Shown here: in pieces, positions 14,821 through 24,647 of the stretch
Layout of the letters: every line of letters begins with the position of its first letter
Numbering within the stretch: the first letter of the stretch is position 1
NCBI GenBank assembly: GCA_026129405.1
Contig: JAHCID010000001.1
Span: forward strand, 1,581,237 to 1,645,236
Source: a bacterium
GTDB lineage: Bacteria; Desulfobacterota; Binatia; DP-6
DNA: 64,000 nucleotides
Direction: 5' to 3'
The notes under the pieces: generated by a model
Seen by the model: only the letters and a program-made list of their open reading frames with translations
Told to the model about the DNA's origin: nothing
Database searches by the model: none
Translations under genes and position numbers: made by a program

Positions 14821-17169
14821 ATGCGCGTCCTCGCCGCCGCTCTAGCCCTGCTCGTCTCGGTCCCGGCGTTCGCCGCCGACAAGTGCCGCAGCGGCACGTT
14901 CGCCCTCGCCGATGCCCGCGACCTCGCCGCCGTCGCCGGCATGGTCGCGCGCCGGTGTCCCTGCGCCGACTACGACGGCTCGAGCGGCGCGCGCGGCCAC
15001 GGCGCCTACGTGAAGTGCGCCAAGGTGGTGATCGCCGACGCCACCGACGGCACCCCGGCGCTCGGCGTCTTCTCGCTGCGCCGTGCGTGCAAGGGCGAGG
15101 CGACGAAGCGCTACGCCAGGAGCGCGTGCGGCTACGCGCCGGTGCAGGCACGCGTGGTCTGCTGCGAGGCGAAGCCGGCGGCCGGCAAGACCAAGGCGAC
15201 GGTGAAGAAGGCGAGCGCGTGCGTGCCGTCGTCGAACGGGCAGGTCCGGCGCCGTGCCTGCCACGCGTCGCCGTTCCTCGACGTGTGCAGCGGCGACGCC
15301 ACCAACACCTGCCGCAGCGTGCTCGCCGAGCGGACGCTCGACATCCCCAGCGCCGCGCAGCCGGCGCAGACGCCGGGCTCGCCGGGCGTCGTGGTGACGA
15401 ACCCGAACCTCGTGACCCAGTTCGGCGGCACGGGCTTCTCGCTGAACCATGCCCGCTACACCCGCTGGCGCGGGGCGGGCGCGGGGCAGCCCGACGGGAT
15501 TCTCGTGCTCGTGCCGGGCTTCGAGGGCGGCGCGGGCGACTTCCGCGTCCTCGCCGAGCACCTCGTCGCCGCCGCGCAGGCGGACGGGCTCGCGCTCGAG
15601 GTGTGGGGCGTCGACCGGCGCTCGAACCAGCTCGAAGATCTCGCCGGCCTCGACGTCGCCGAAGAGTTCCTCGCGCCGGAGATCGGGCTCGACTGGCTCT
15701 TCGGCGGCGAGCTCGGCCTGCCGCTGCACCCGCTGCTGGCCTCGGGCCCGAATCGGCGCGCGATCTTCCACAACACCACGAGCGACGTCCCCTTCATCGC
15801 CGGCTGGACGAACCTCGTCTTCTCGCAGGACATCGACGCGGTCGTCGAGGCGGCGCGCCTCGTCGCACGCGACCAGAACGTGTTTCTCGGCGGGCACTCG
15901 GCCGGCACCGGCTTCGCCGCGCGCTACGCCGCGACCGACTTCGACCTGACGGGCGTCGGTCCGGCCCGGGCCGGCTACGCCAAGGTACGCGGGCTCGTCC
16001 TCTTCGAGGGCGGCGGCGGCTCCACGGGCGGTGCGCCGCTCACCGACGACACGCTCGATCGCATCGAGGCCAGGTTCGACGGCGGCCTCTTCGGCGCGGT
16101 GCGCGACGGCGCGCCCCGCTGCGTCGACGGCACGACCGCCTGCACGGTGGCCACCGAGGCGACCGACTGCGTCGGCCAGGTGCCGCCGAAGTGCACGCCG
16201 CCGACCACGGCGTACTCGGTCGTGGCGGGACTCCTCAACCCACGCATCCTCGCGGCCGTCGAGGTGGCGGCGATCCAGGGCGTGCTCGATCCGGACGGCG
16301 GGCAGATCATCCTCCAAGTCGGCCAGGGCACGCCGGGGAACAACGCGGTGGCCAAGGTGCCGGACCTGGCGACGCTCGCCGTGCTCCCGCAGGCGACCGT
16401 CTTCGGCGGCATCGGCAGCTTCATCGACGACGACGGTCCGATCGCCGGGCTGGCGTCGTTCGTCGCGACCTCGGTCGGCGCGCCGGGCCCGGTCGTGGGC
16501 GGCCTCACGACCTGGCTCGACGTCACCGAGACGCCGCTGCCGCCGGCGGCGCTGCCCAACAACGGTCCGGCGCCGACGGCGCTGCCGGCCGGAGTCTGGG
16601 GCCAGGAGAAGGAGCCGACGCGCTTCGATCGCCTGCTCGGCACCTTCTACGCGGGCGGCACCAACTTCACCGACCTCTACTACCCGAGCTCCGGGCTCTC
16701 GACGACGAGCGTCACGGGCGTGTGCACCGCGGGCACGTGCAGCGCCGGCAACGTCGGCGCGTCGTGCAGCGCGGCGGCGCAGTGCAGCCAGTCCATCAAC
16801 CTCGACTCGACCGCGCTCTCGCTCGGTCGCGGCCGGCGCGACATCGAGAACCTGACGCAGGCGGCGAACATCGACGTGCCGGTGCTGGGCATCGGCGGCA
16901 GCAACGGCCTGGCGCCCGTGCCGGCGAGCTTTCTCGCCTTCGCACAGAGCATCGCGCCGTGCACGGCGCCGTCGTGCGACGGGACGCCGCGCGTCGTCAG
17001 CGCCACCACGCCGAACCCGGCGTTCCCGACCTTCGGCGGCGCCGCGGGCGGCTTCGAGGTGGTCATCGCCGAGGGCTTCGCCCACGTCGACGTGCTCACC
17101 GCCGAGCCGGGTCCGGACAACCCGGGGCTCGCGGCGCTGCTCGACTTCCTGGAGCGCAACCTCCAGTAG
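14821..17169 (+). CDS. Secreted alpha/beta-hydrolase with N-terminal Cys-rich domain
   Basis: 782 residues. The signal peptide (1-19, ending FAAD) is followed by a ~150-residue Cys-rich segment (CRSGTFALADARDLAA, RCPCADYDG, YVKCAKVV, ARVVCCEAKP), a type seen before effector domains in exported proteins of this style. The hydrolase core begins near residue 215. LVPGFEGGAGDF gives the oxyanion-hole strand, GGHSAGTGFAARYAA is the nucleophile elbow with Ser360, and GFAHVDVL places the catalytic His near 755. Between them lies a large insertion with two Cys clusters (CVDGTTACTVATEATDC, CTAGTCSAGNVGASC). Likely an extracellular esterase, lipase or depolymerase; the substrate cannot be read from sequence. 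Confidence 0.8.
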   Translation: MRVLAAALALLVSVPAFAADKCRSGTFALADARDLAAVAGMVARRCPCADYDGSSGARGHGAYVKCAKVVIADATDGTPALGVFSLRRACKGEATKRYARSACGYAPVQARVVCCEAKPAAGKTKATVKKASACVPSSNGQVRRRACHASPFLDVCSGDATNTCRSVLAERTLDIPSAAQPAQTPGSPGVVVTNPNLVTQFGGTGFSLNHARYTRWRGAGAGQPDGILVLVPGFEGGAGDFRVLAEHLVAAAQADGLALEVWGVDRRSNQLEDLAGLDVAEEFLAPEIGLDWLFGGELGLPLHPLLASGPNRRAIFHNTTSDVPFIAGWTNLVFSQDIDAVVEAARLVARDQNVFLGGHSAGTGFAARYAATDFDLTGVGPARAGYAKVRGLVLFEGGGGSTGGAPLTDDTLDRIEARFDGGLFGAVRDGAPRCVDGTTACTVATEATDCVGQVPPKCTPPTTAYSVVAGLLNPRILAAVEVAAIQGVLDPDGGQIILQVGQGTPGNNAVAKVPDLATLAVLPQATVFGGIGSFIDDDGPIAGLASFVATSVGAPGPVVGGLTTWLDVTETPLPPAALPNNGPAPTALPAGVWGQEKEPTRFDRLLGTFYAGGTNFTDLYYPSSGLSTTSVTGVCTAGTCSAGNVGASCSAAAQCSQSINLDSTALSLGRGRRDIENLTQAANIDVPVLGIGGSNGLAPVPASFLAFAQSIAPCTAPSCDGTPRVVSATTPNPAFPTFGGAAGGFEVVIAEGFAHVDVLTAEPGPDNPGLAALLDFLERNLQ

Positions 17170-17244
17170 CGCACCATCGGCCGTGGCGGCCGCTACGTCG
17201 GCTCCGGCGTGCGGACGACGCGCGGCCGCCACGGTCCGCGACGC

Positions 17245-17508
17245 TCAACTCGGCTGGTTGGACGTCGCGTTCTTGGGCGTCGAGCTCTTGTGGCTCGACT
17301 TGCCCGCGTGCCGCTTGTGCCGCTTGGGCGAGTGCTTCTTCTTCGTCGCGCCGGACGCGTGGCCCCGGCTCATGCCGGACGACTGCTTCGTCGAGGACGA
17401 GCCGCCGGACGGCGTCGTCGCGCCGGCGAGGGGCGCGCCGAGCAGCAGCACGCCGGCGAGGACCGCAGGCAGCACGGGCGAGAGGAGCGCGGTGGTGCGA
17501 GAGCGCAT
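17245..17508 (-). CDS. Small secreted Lys/Ser/His-rich protein, divergent from a sigma-54 two-component system
   Basis: 87 residues from ATG 17508, with an excellent ribosome site (AGGAGGT, 8 bases upstream). The signal peptide is MRSRTTALLSPVLPAVLAGV... ending LAGA. The mature part is low complexity and basic (GATKKKHSPKRHKRHAGKSSHKSSTPKN). No known family. A sigma-54-like element at 17536-17551 ends about a dozen bases before the expected transcript start. The layout, a small exported protein divergent from an NtrB/NtrC-type pair, parallels zraP-zraSR in enterobacteria, where the small protein is an envelope stress chaperone. The proteins are not visibly alike, so the role is inferred from layout only. 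Confidence 0.7.
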   Translation of the reverse strand: MRSRTTALLSPVLPAVLAGVLLLGAPLAGATTPSGGSSSTKQSSGMSRGHASGATKKKHSPKRHKRHAGKSSHKSSTPKNATSNQPS

Positions 17509-17535
17509 GGGATCGAACCTCCTGTCTGGCGATGA

Positions 17536-17551
17536 AGCAAGGCGCATGCCG
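17536..17551 (-). promoter_or_regulatory. Sigma-54-type -24/-12 promoter for the small secreted protein
   Basis: Minus-strand CGGCATGCGCCTTGCT matches the consensus TGGCACG-N4-TTGCW at all but the first base and a tolerated Y, with the GG and GC doublets exactly 12 bases apart. The predicted start of transcription is near 17526, leaving a short leader that holds the AGGAGGT ribosome site before ATG 17508. Upstream, toward the divergent kinase gene, two similar 16-mers (17593-17608 and 17643-17658, 12 of 16 identical, 50 bp apart) could bind the activator; that part is weak. Confidence 0.6.
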
Positions 17552-17687
17552 TCGAACCGCCGTGGAAGGACGCCCGAGGCGACTCGACCCGTGGCGAAAC
17601 GCCGCGGCGATCCGCCTCGCATCGCGACCGTTCGCCCCACTCGCGCAAACGTCGCGGCAGGCGTAGGGGAATGGCACGGGGCCCCGC

Positions 17688-19210
17688 GTGGTCCGAACGC
17701 TACGTTTCCAGCTGCTCGCGATCGTCGTCGGGACGGTGCTCGCCGTCTTCGCCGCGTCCCGCTGGGTCGACGCCCAGCTCGCCGATCACGCGCTTCGTCG
17801 CGACATCGAGGAGCGGGCGCTGAGCGCGCTGCGCACCGTCGACTTCTTCTGGGATCGTGCCGAGCCGCGCGTGCTGAGCCACGTCCTCGACGTGCTCGTG
17901 CGCAGCAACGGGCCGCTGCTCGGCATCACGATCTACGCGCCGCACGGCCTCGATCTCGACGCGTCGTCGCGAAGCGGCGTCGGGATGCCGCCGGAGCCGA
18001 GCCGCGCGGCGCGCCGGCTCGTCGAGTCGCCGGCGGGGGAGCGGACGGTCGCGAGCGACCGGGCCGACGACGTCTGGCACGTCGCGCTCGCGCTGCGTCG
18101 CGACGGCGCGCTGGTCGGCGTCGCCGAGGCGACGTTGTCGCCGCGCGAGGCGGTCGCGCTGCACGATCGCCTGCGCACCATGGACCTCGGGGCGCTCGCG
18201 GTCGCCGTCCTCGCCACCTCGCTGCTGATCGGCCTGTTCATCGAGCGGCGGGTGACGCGGCCCGTGGAGAGCCTCGTCGTGGGCATGCGGCGTGCCGAGG
18301 GAGGCGAGCGCGGGGTACGCGTCACGGCGGGCGGCACGACCGAGTTCCGCTTCCTCGCGGACGCCTTCAATCGCATGCTGGAGCGCCTCGAGGAGCTCGC
18401 CGGCGATCTCGAGGTGCGCGTCGCCCGCGCGACGCGCGACCTGGCCGAGCGCAATCGCCAGCTCGCCGAGACCAACGGCCGGCTCTGGCGCGCGCAGCTC
18501 GACGTCGTTCGCGGCGAGCGCTTCGCGGCCCTCGGGCAGATGGCGGCCACGATCGCGCACGAGCTCGGCACGCCCCTCAACTCGGTGCTGGGCTACACGC
18601 AGCTCCTGCGGCGCGAGGAGCTACCGCCCGCGCAGGCGGCGCGGCTCCAGATCGTCGAGTCGCAGGTGCAGCGCATGATCGAGACCATCCGCAGCGTTCT
18701 CGATCGCATGCGCCAGGGCACCGCGCCGCGCGTCGAGGTCGCGCTCGCCCCGCTGGTGACCGAAGTGCTCGAGCTGGTGGCGACCCGGCTGGCGGAGCGG
18801 CGCCTGGTCGCCGTCGGCGAGGTGGGCGACGACGTGCCGCCGGTAGAGGGCGATCCGGTCGCGCTGCGCCAGGTGCTGCGCAACCTGGTCACCAACGCGA
18901 TCGACGCCACGCCCGCCGGCGGGCGCATCGAAGTGCGCGCCGAGCGTGTGGACGATGCGGGAGCCGGCGCGGGCAGCGTCGCCATCGTCGTCCGCGACAC
19001 CGGCGTCGGCATGGCGGCGGCCGACGTGCGGCGCATCTTCGAGCCATTCTACACGACGAAGGGACCGGAGCGCGGGAGCGGCCTCGGCCTGGCGATCGTC
19101 GAGCACGTCGCCCGCAGCCACGGTGGGCGGGTGGTGGTCGAGAGCGCGCCCGGTCGCGGTACGACCATGCGGGTGCTGCTCCCCGCCGCGATCCGGCGAA
19201 AGGCCACGGC

Positions 19211-19214
<4 letters not shown>
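17688..19214 (+). CDS. Sensor histidine kinase, NtrB/ZraS-like, with extracytoplasmic sensor
   Basis: 508 residues from GTG 17688. TM1 (residues ~7-24) and TM2 (~168-186, LAVAVLATSLLIGLFIE) bracket a ~140-residue periplasmic sensor domain. A HAMP linker follows (RRVTRPVESLVVGMRRAEGG to FNRMLERLEEL), then a coiled segment. The H box IAHELGTPLNSVLGY has His291; the N box is LRNLVTNAIDA, and the G boxes are VRDTGVGM and GSGLGLAIV. The form matches kinases that pair with NtrC-family regulators. The regulator's ATG overlaps this stop (ATGA), so the two are cotranscribed and coupled. The periplasmic sensor and the adjacent genes for exported proteins point to an envelope-sensing role. Confidence 0.93.
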
Positions 19215-20563
<1,349 letters not shown>

Positions 20564-20590
20564 CGGCGGGGCGCGGAGCCACGGACCGAT

Positions 20591-20607
20591 CGTCTCGGCG
20601 CGAGACG
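20591..20607. promoter_or_regulatory. Inverted repeat, candidate enhancer site for the NtrC-type regulator
   Basis: CGTCTCGGCGCGAGACG has perfect 7 bp arms around GCG. It lies 28 bp after the regulator's stop and about 80-95 bp upstream of the start predicted from the sigma-54-like element at 20660, the usual distance for an NtrC-family binding site. It could also be the transcript-end hairpin of the regulator gene, though no T-run follows. Confidence 0.45.
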
Positions 20608-20659
20608 CACCGCCACGGCGATCCGCGCGGCCTGCGTTGCGGAGGCGGCGTGCGTGCCA

Positions 20660-20675
20660 TGGCATCGCTCTTGCC
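20660..20675 (+). promoter_or_regulatory. Sigma-54-type -24/-12 promoter for the downstream secreted protein
   Basis: TGGCATCGCTCTTGCC has the TGGCA and TTGC boxes with GG and GC 12 bases apart, as required for sigma-54. The predicted start of transcription is near 20686. The ATG at 20659 lies inside the -24 box, which argues against its use as a translation start. The ATG at 20689 would be almost leaderless and the GTG at 20734 would have a ~48-base leader. Confidence 0.55.
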
Positions 20676-20688
20676 TCCTCCGGCCCGC

Positions 20689-21954
20689 ATGCAGACACCA
20701 CGCGTCCTACCGCCTCCCCTTTGCCCGCGCGGCGTGCGTCGCGCGGCCGTCCTCGTCGCCGTCGCGACGGCGCTCGGTGCCGGCGGACCCGTGCCGGCGC
20801 GGGCGCAGGCGCTGCGCCGCGACCTCGGCAGCTACTTCATCTTCGCGATGCGCAACGCGGACCTGAAGAACATCACCGTCCAGGGGCCCTGCAACGTCGG
20901 CGTCGATTGCGCGCAGCCGGCGTCGAACAGCAGCTGCGGCGTGCTCGACGAGGAGAACGCCCTCTACGCCGACGGGTCGCAGATCGCCGGCGACATCGTG
21001 CGCTTCAACAAGCCGGGGGCGAACGTCTTCCAGATCTTCCGCAACGGCGGCTCGTCGCTGGCCGGCGTGACCATCCGCGACCCCGGCCCGTTGCCGGACG
21101 GGACGAATCCGCTGACGCCGCTGCCGATCCTGGGCGATCTCGACGGCGACGGGCAGCCGAGCTGCGCCGCGACCGGCGGCAGCTGTGTGGTCGATGCGGG
21201 CGACCTCGAGGTCGCGTGCGGCTTCCCGACCCCGTTTCCCGCCTGCGCGCCGCAGAACAACGTGCGGGCCGACCCCGGCAAGGACTGTAGCGGCGCCCCG
21301 GACGCCGTGCCGGGCAACGGTCGCTGCGACCTCCCGCCCGGGGCGTACGGCGACGTCGTGGTGGCGAACGGCGCGTCGCTCGACTTCGTCGGCGGCTCCT
21401 ACGCGCTGTGCGCGTTCGACGACGGCAAGAACACGACCGTGACGACCTCGTCCGCGACCACGCTCGAGGTCTCGGGCGACGTGCGCATCAACAACGGCAG
21501 CCGCGTCGGCCAACAGTGCGGCGACCTCGTCGTGCAGGCGAAGGGCGCGGGCGTCGTCGGCTTCGGACGCAACGCCGTCATCGTCGGGCGGTTCTGCGCG
21601 CCCCAGCGCACGCTGTCCCTGGGACACGACAACGATCTCACCGGGCAGTTCGTCGGCGACATCGTGCGCGCGGACAGCAACGACACCGGGCACTGCTGCG
21701 GCGGTCCGTGCAGCTGCTTCGATGCGTTCACGCCGTCGATCGTCCACGTCGGCGACACCGTGCGGCTGACGAGCGCGTGCAGCCTCGCGAACGTGACGCA
21801 GCTCACGATCTGCGGCGTGCCGGCGACGATCACGAGCAAGTCGTCGAGCGTCCTGCAGGCCACGGTGCCTGCGGTTCCCACCGGCACCTGTCCGGTCGCG
21901 GTGCAGAGCCCCGCGGGCCTCTTCACCGGCGTCGCGAGCCTGACGATCCACTGA
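20689..21954 (+). CDS. Secreted Cys-containing protein with polymer-like beta repeats and IPT/TIG-like end
   Basis: 421 residues from ATG 20689; starting at GTG 20734 gives a more compact signal peptide (RRAAVLVAVATALGAG...ARAQA). The mature part carries paired cysteines (CNVGVDCAQPASNSSC, CAATGGSC). A right-handed beta-solenoid-like stretch follows (SLDFVGGSYALC, TTLEVSGDVRINNGSRVG, GVVGFGRNAVIVGRFCAPQ), then CCGGPCSCFD. The final ~70 residues (LTICGVPATITSKSSSVLQATVP, CPVAVQSPAG) resemble an IPT/TIG immunoglobulin-like domain. Its position directly after the NtrC-type regulator, behind a sigma-54-like promoter, suggests it is a target of that system. Exported structural or binding protein; exact role unknown. 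Confidence 0.75.
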   Translation: MQTPRVLPPPLCPRGVRRAAVLVAVATALGAGGPVPARAQALRRDLGSYFIFAMRNADLKNITVQGPCNVGVDCAQPASNSSCGVLDEENALYADGSQIAGDIVRFNKPGANVFQIFRNGGSSLAGVTIRDPGPLPDGTNPLTPLPILGDLDGDGQPSCAATGGSCVVDAGDLEVACGFPTPFPACAPQNNVRADPGKDCSGAPDAVPGNGRCDLPPGAYGDVVVANGASLDFVGGSYALCAFDDGKNTTVTTSSATTLEVSGDVRINNGSRVGQQCGDLVVQAKGAGVVGFGRNAVIVGRFCAPQRTLSLGHDNDLTGQFVGDIVRADSNDTGHCCGGPCSCFDAFTPSIVHVGDTVRLTSACSLANVTQLTICGVPATITSKSSSVLQATVPAVPTGTCPVAVQSPAGLFTGVASLTIH

Positions 21955-22194
21955 GTCCGTCGTTCCGGGCCGACGGGCTTCCGCCCGCCGGTCGCTCGGC
22001 CCCGAGGCCCCTCGGGTCGGCGATCGGCGGGCGGTTCTGCGTCCGGGAGCCGTATCGGACGCGGTGCGTAGCGGCAGGGCTGCACGCGGCGGCGCCGGCG
22101 CGTCCCGTGTGACACCGCGCGCGTCTCACCTGATTTTGGATCTTGTCGGATGGGCCGCTGCTGGCATGCGTAGCTCCACGGAAGGAGATCCTCG

Positions 22195-23790
22195 ATGTCG
22201 CGACGCATGCTCGTCCCGCTCTCCGCTCTCGTCATCGTCGCCGGCGCCGCTGCCGCACATGCGGCCCGCTGTGACGCCCCCGCCGAGCAGGCCGCGGTCC
22301 AGGCGACCTCACGCGCGATCCAGGCGCAATGCGATTGCGCCGGGGCCGCGACCGCACGCGACTACCGCCGGTGCGCCAGGGCGGTGGTCGACGCCCGCTT
22401 CGCCGCGGGACAGCTGCCGAAGGCGTGTCGCAAGGCCGCCAACCGCTGCGCGCGGGCGTCGACGTGCGGGCGTCCCGGCACCGCCACCTGCTGTCGTACG
22501 AGCGCGTCCGGCAAGCAGAGCTGTCGCGTCGTACGCCGCGCCGCGCACTGCACGCCGCGGCGCGGCGGCACGGCGACGGTCGGCGCGTGCGCCAGCTGCT
22601 GCGAAGCGTGCGGGCAGGGGACCTGCGAGGCGGCGATCCGCTGCTGCGTGCCGGATTCGCCCGGCGGTGCCTTCCCCGACGGCGCGGCGCGATGCGAGGA
22701 GCTGACGGCGGCGCAGTGCGAGGCGCTCGGTGGTGCGAGTCTCGGCGCCGGCACCTGCGAACCGGACGCCTGCGCCGTGGCGGGTACGACGACCACGATC
22801 GCACCCGCGACCACGTCGACCACCGCCGCGCCCGCGACGACGACCACGACGACGCCGCCGGTGTCGACGACGACCACCACCACCACGCCGTCCGCCTGCG
22901 GCAACGGCACCATCGACCCCGGCGAGACGTGCGATCCGCCCGGCGCGCTCCACTGTCCCGACCCGGGCTCGCCGAGCGGCAGCTTCGTCGCCTGCCTCGC
23001 CACGTGTACCTGTCCGGGCGACGGAGCGACCACGACGACGACGGTCGCCACGCCGGCGACCACCACGACCACGCTGCCGGGCCTCGGGAGCCGCACCTTC
23101 ACGCTGCGCAACGCCGCCGATCCGGAGGGCAGCCACCTCTACTCGTCGCTGTTGAACGGCGCCGACGTGGCCAAGGCGAACACCTTCACCGGGGCGTTCA
23201 CGCTGGTGGGCGGCAGCCCGGGCAGCGACGGCGTCGCGACGCTGCGGCTCGGCGGCGACGCGTTCGTCGGCGCCCAGGCGGCGGACAACTCGTACATCTG
23301 CTTCAAGCTCGAGGCCGTGGGCAGCAGCGGCAGGATCGACTGCGACGGCGGTCTGCCCGTCGGCGTCGCGCTCAGCGTCGACAGCAACGGCACGAACCCG
23401 CCGAGCCCGGCGGTGCTCGCGCTCGAGCAAGGGCCTGCCGGCGCCCCCGGCGCGGGCTACGTGCAGCTGACGGTTCGCGGCGCGAACTGTCCCGGCGACG
23501 CCAGCGGTGCCTGCACCGGCCTGTTCCTGTCGCCCGCCGATTGCGCCGATCCGTCGAAGGTGAACTACGGCGTCGCCCAGGCGGGTACGACGGCGTTCAC
23601 GACGGGGACCATGACGGTGACGATCACCGAGCCGCGCCAGGGCGGCGGGCCGCTCACGGTGTCGAAGACCGGCCAGCCGTTCGCGTGCAACGTCTGGTCG
23701 ACGGACGGGCCGGGCATCGTCGAGCTCGGCGTGCCGGCGTTCGACACCGCCTTCGGCGACGCCGCCAACGTGGCGCAGTTCGACGACTGA
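22195..23790 (+). CDS. Secreted Cys-rich protein with Thr-rich linkers
   Basis: 531 residues with a strong ribosome site (GGAAGGAGA) 6-8 bases before ATG 22195. Signal peptide 1-22 (ending AAHA). Residues ~23-180 are Cys-rich (CDCAGAATARDYRRCARAV, LPKACRKAANRCARASTCGRPG, CCRTSA, CASCCEACGQGTCEAAIRCC), a pattern recurring in exported proteins of this genome type. Two Thr/Pro linkers (~200-225 and ~280-300) flank a CGNGTIDPGETCDPP motif like the one in the 186-3788 protein. Residues ~305-531 form a beta-rich domain beginning RTFTLRNAADPEGSHLYSS. The linkers look like glycosylation or spacer regions of a surface protein. No enzyme motif. It follows the 20689 gene and may belong to the same exported set. 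Confidence 0.8.
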   Translation: MSRRMLVPLSALVIVAGAAAAHAARCDAPAEQAAVQATSRAIQAQCDCAGAATARDYRRCARAVVDARFAAGQLPKACRKAANRCARASTCGRPGTATCCRTSASGKQSCRVVRRAAHCTPRRGGTATVGACASCCEACGQGTCEAAIRCCVPDSPGGAFPDGAARCEELTAAQCEALGGASLGAGTCEPDACAVAGTTTTIAPATTSTTAAPATTTTTTPPVSTTTTTTTPSACGNGTIDPGETCDPPGALHCPDPGSPSGSFVACLATCTCPGDGATTTTTVATPATTTTTLPGLGSRTFTLRNAADPEGSHLYSSLLNGADVAKANTFTGAFTLVGGSPGSDGVATLRLGGDAFVGAQAADNSYICFKLEAVGSSGRIDCDGGLPVGVALSVDSNGTNPPSPAVLALEQGPAGAPGAGYVQLTVRGANCPGDASGACTGLFLSPADCADPSKVNYGVAQAGTTAFTTGTMTVTITEPRQGGGPLTVSKTGQPFACNVWSTDGPGIVELGVPAFDTAFGDAANVAQFDD

Positions 23791-23799
23791 AGGGGGGAG

Positions 23800-24009
23800 C
23801 TAGTCCGCTCGGGGCGGGGCGGCGACGTCGTCGCCCCGGGCGGACGGAGCGGGCGGCGCCAGCAGGCGGTCGGCGCAGACGTAGCCGAGCGTCGTGGCGA
23901 GCACGAGGAGGGCGCCCAGCAGGCGCGGCGGCGCAGGGATCGGGACGCCGCTCCAGCGGCAGGCGACGCCGATCCCGAACGCGAGAACGAGGCCGATGGC
24001 GGCATGCAT
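23800..24009 (-). CDS. XapX-domain (DUF1427-type) small membrane protein
   Basis: 69 residues from ATG 24009, with a good ribosome site (GAGGAGA). Two transmembrane segments: MHAAIGLVLAFGIGVACRW and LLGALLVLATTLGYVCADRL. Between them, SGVPIPAPPRLLGAL matches the XapX signature (SPAPP, then a second hydrophobic helix). XapX proteins are small membrane proteins of unknown function, often beside transporters or oxidoreductases. It converges on the Cys-rich gene, stop to stop only 9 bp apart. The C-terminal Asp/Pro/Ala tail is not part of the domain. Confidence 0.75.
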   Translation of the reverse strand: MHAAIGLVLAFGIGVACRWSGVPIPAPPRLLGALLVLATTLGYVCADRLLAPPAPSARGDDVAAPPRAD

Positions 24010-24202
24010 GGCGGCTTCTCCTCGTCGTCAGGGCGCCCTGACGATCAGCGCAAGGACCCGACGGTGGCGGTTGCCGGTGGCGGTGACGGGTCGGGGGGTG
24101 CTCTCTACCAACTGATCCCACGGCGCGAAACCGGCTCCGCCGGTGGACCCGCGGAACGCCCGGACGGTTGCCGCGCGGGGGCGACGGCGCTAGGAGCGCT
24201 CG

Positions 24203-24610
24203 ATGTCGCGATCCGCGCGCGGTACCGGACTCACGATCCTGGCCGTCCTCTTCGCCCTGCTGGCGATCTCCAACCTGTCGAAGCCGCTGCACCTCAACAG
24301 CGAGCAGGGCTTCGTGCTCTTCGGCGCGCGGCTCGACGGCACCGCCAACGCGGTGGCGGGCCCGCTCTTCGGCGTGTTCCTGCTGGTCTACGCCGCGGGC
24401 GTCTGGGGCATGCGACGGTGGGCGCTGCCGATGGGCGTCGCCTACGCGCTCTACGTCAGCGTCAACCTCGTCCTCTTCCGGCTGCGGACGCCGCCGCCGC
24501 CGGACCTGACAGGCCACCCGCTCTTCGCCCTGCTCTACGTGCTCGTCGCCCTCGGCTGCTCGTGGGGTGCCGTGCGCCTCCTGCGCCGGCGCCGTGCGGC
24601 GTTGCGCTGA
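24203..24610 (+). CDS. Small four-helix membrane protein, unknown
   Basis: 135 residues. Four hydrophobic helices at about 10-28 (LTILAVLFALLAISN), 50-70 (VAGPLFGVFLLVYAAGVWGM), 75-95 and 105-125, with a basic C-terminus (RLLRRRRAALR) that should stay in the cytoplasm. AGGAGCGCTCG precedes the ATG. No family recognised. It is 37 bp upstream of the K+ channel gene in the same direction and may share its transcript. Confidence 0.7.
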   Translation: MSRSARGTGLTILAVLFALLAISNLSKPLHLNSEQGFVLFGARLDGTANAVAGPLFGVFLLVYAAGVWGMRRWALPMGVAYALYVSVNLVLFRLRTPPPPDLTGHPLFALLYVLVALGCSWGAVRLLRRRRAALR

Positions 24611-24647
24611 CTCGCGTCGCGCGCGACGCCCCCGCTAGAAGGAGCCG

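Noticed and set aside
20659..20661. ATG as start of the secreted protein after the NtrC-type regulator
   Set aside because: It lies inside the -24 box of the sigma-54-like promoter and would place a Pro-rich stretch before the signal peptide.
22150..22190. A further sigma-54 promoter (CTGGCATGC...) before the Cys-rich gene
   Set aside because: The TGGCAT box is present, but no TTGC lies at the needed 12-base spacing.
22790..23090. Short direct repeats that could suggest a CRISPR or VNTR
   Set aside because: They are ACG/ACC codon runs for Thr-rich linkers inside a coding gene, with no spacer structure.
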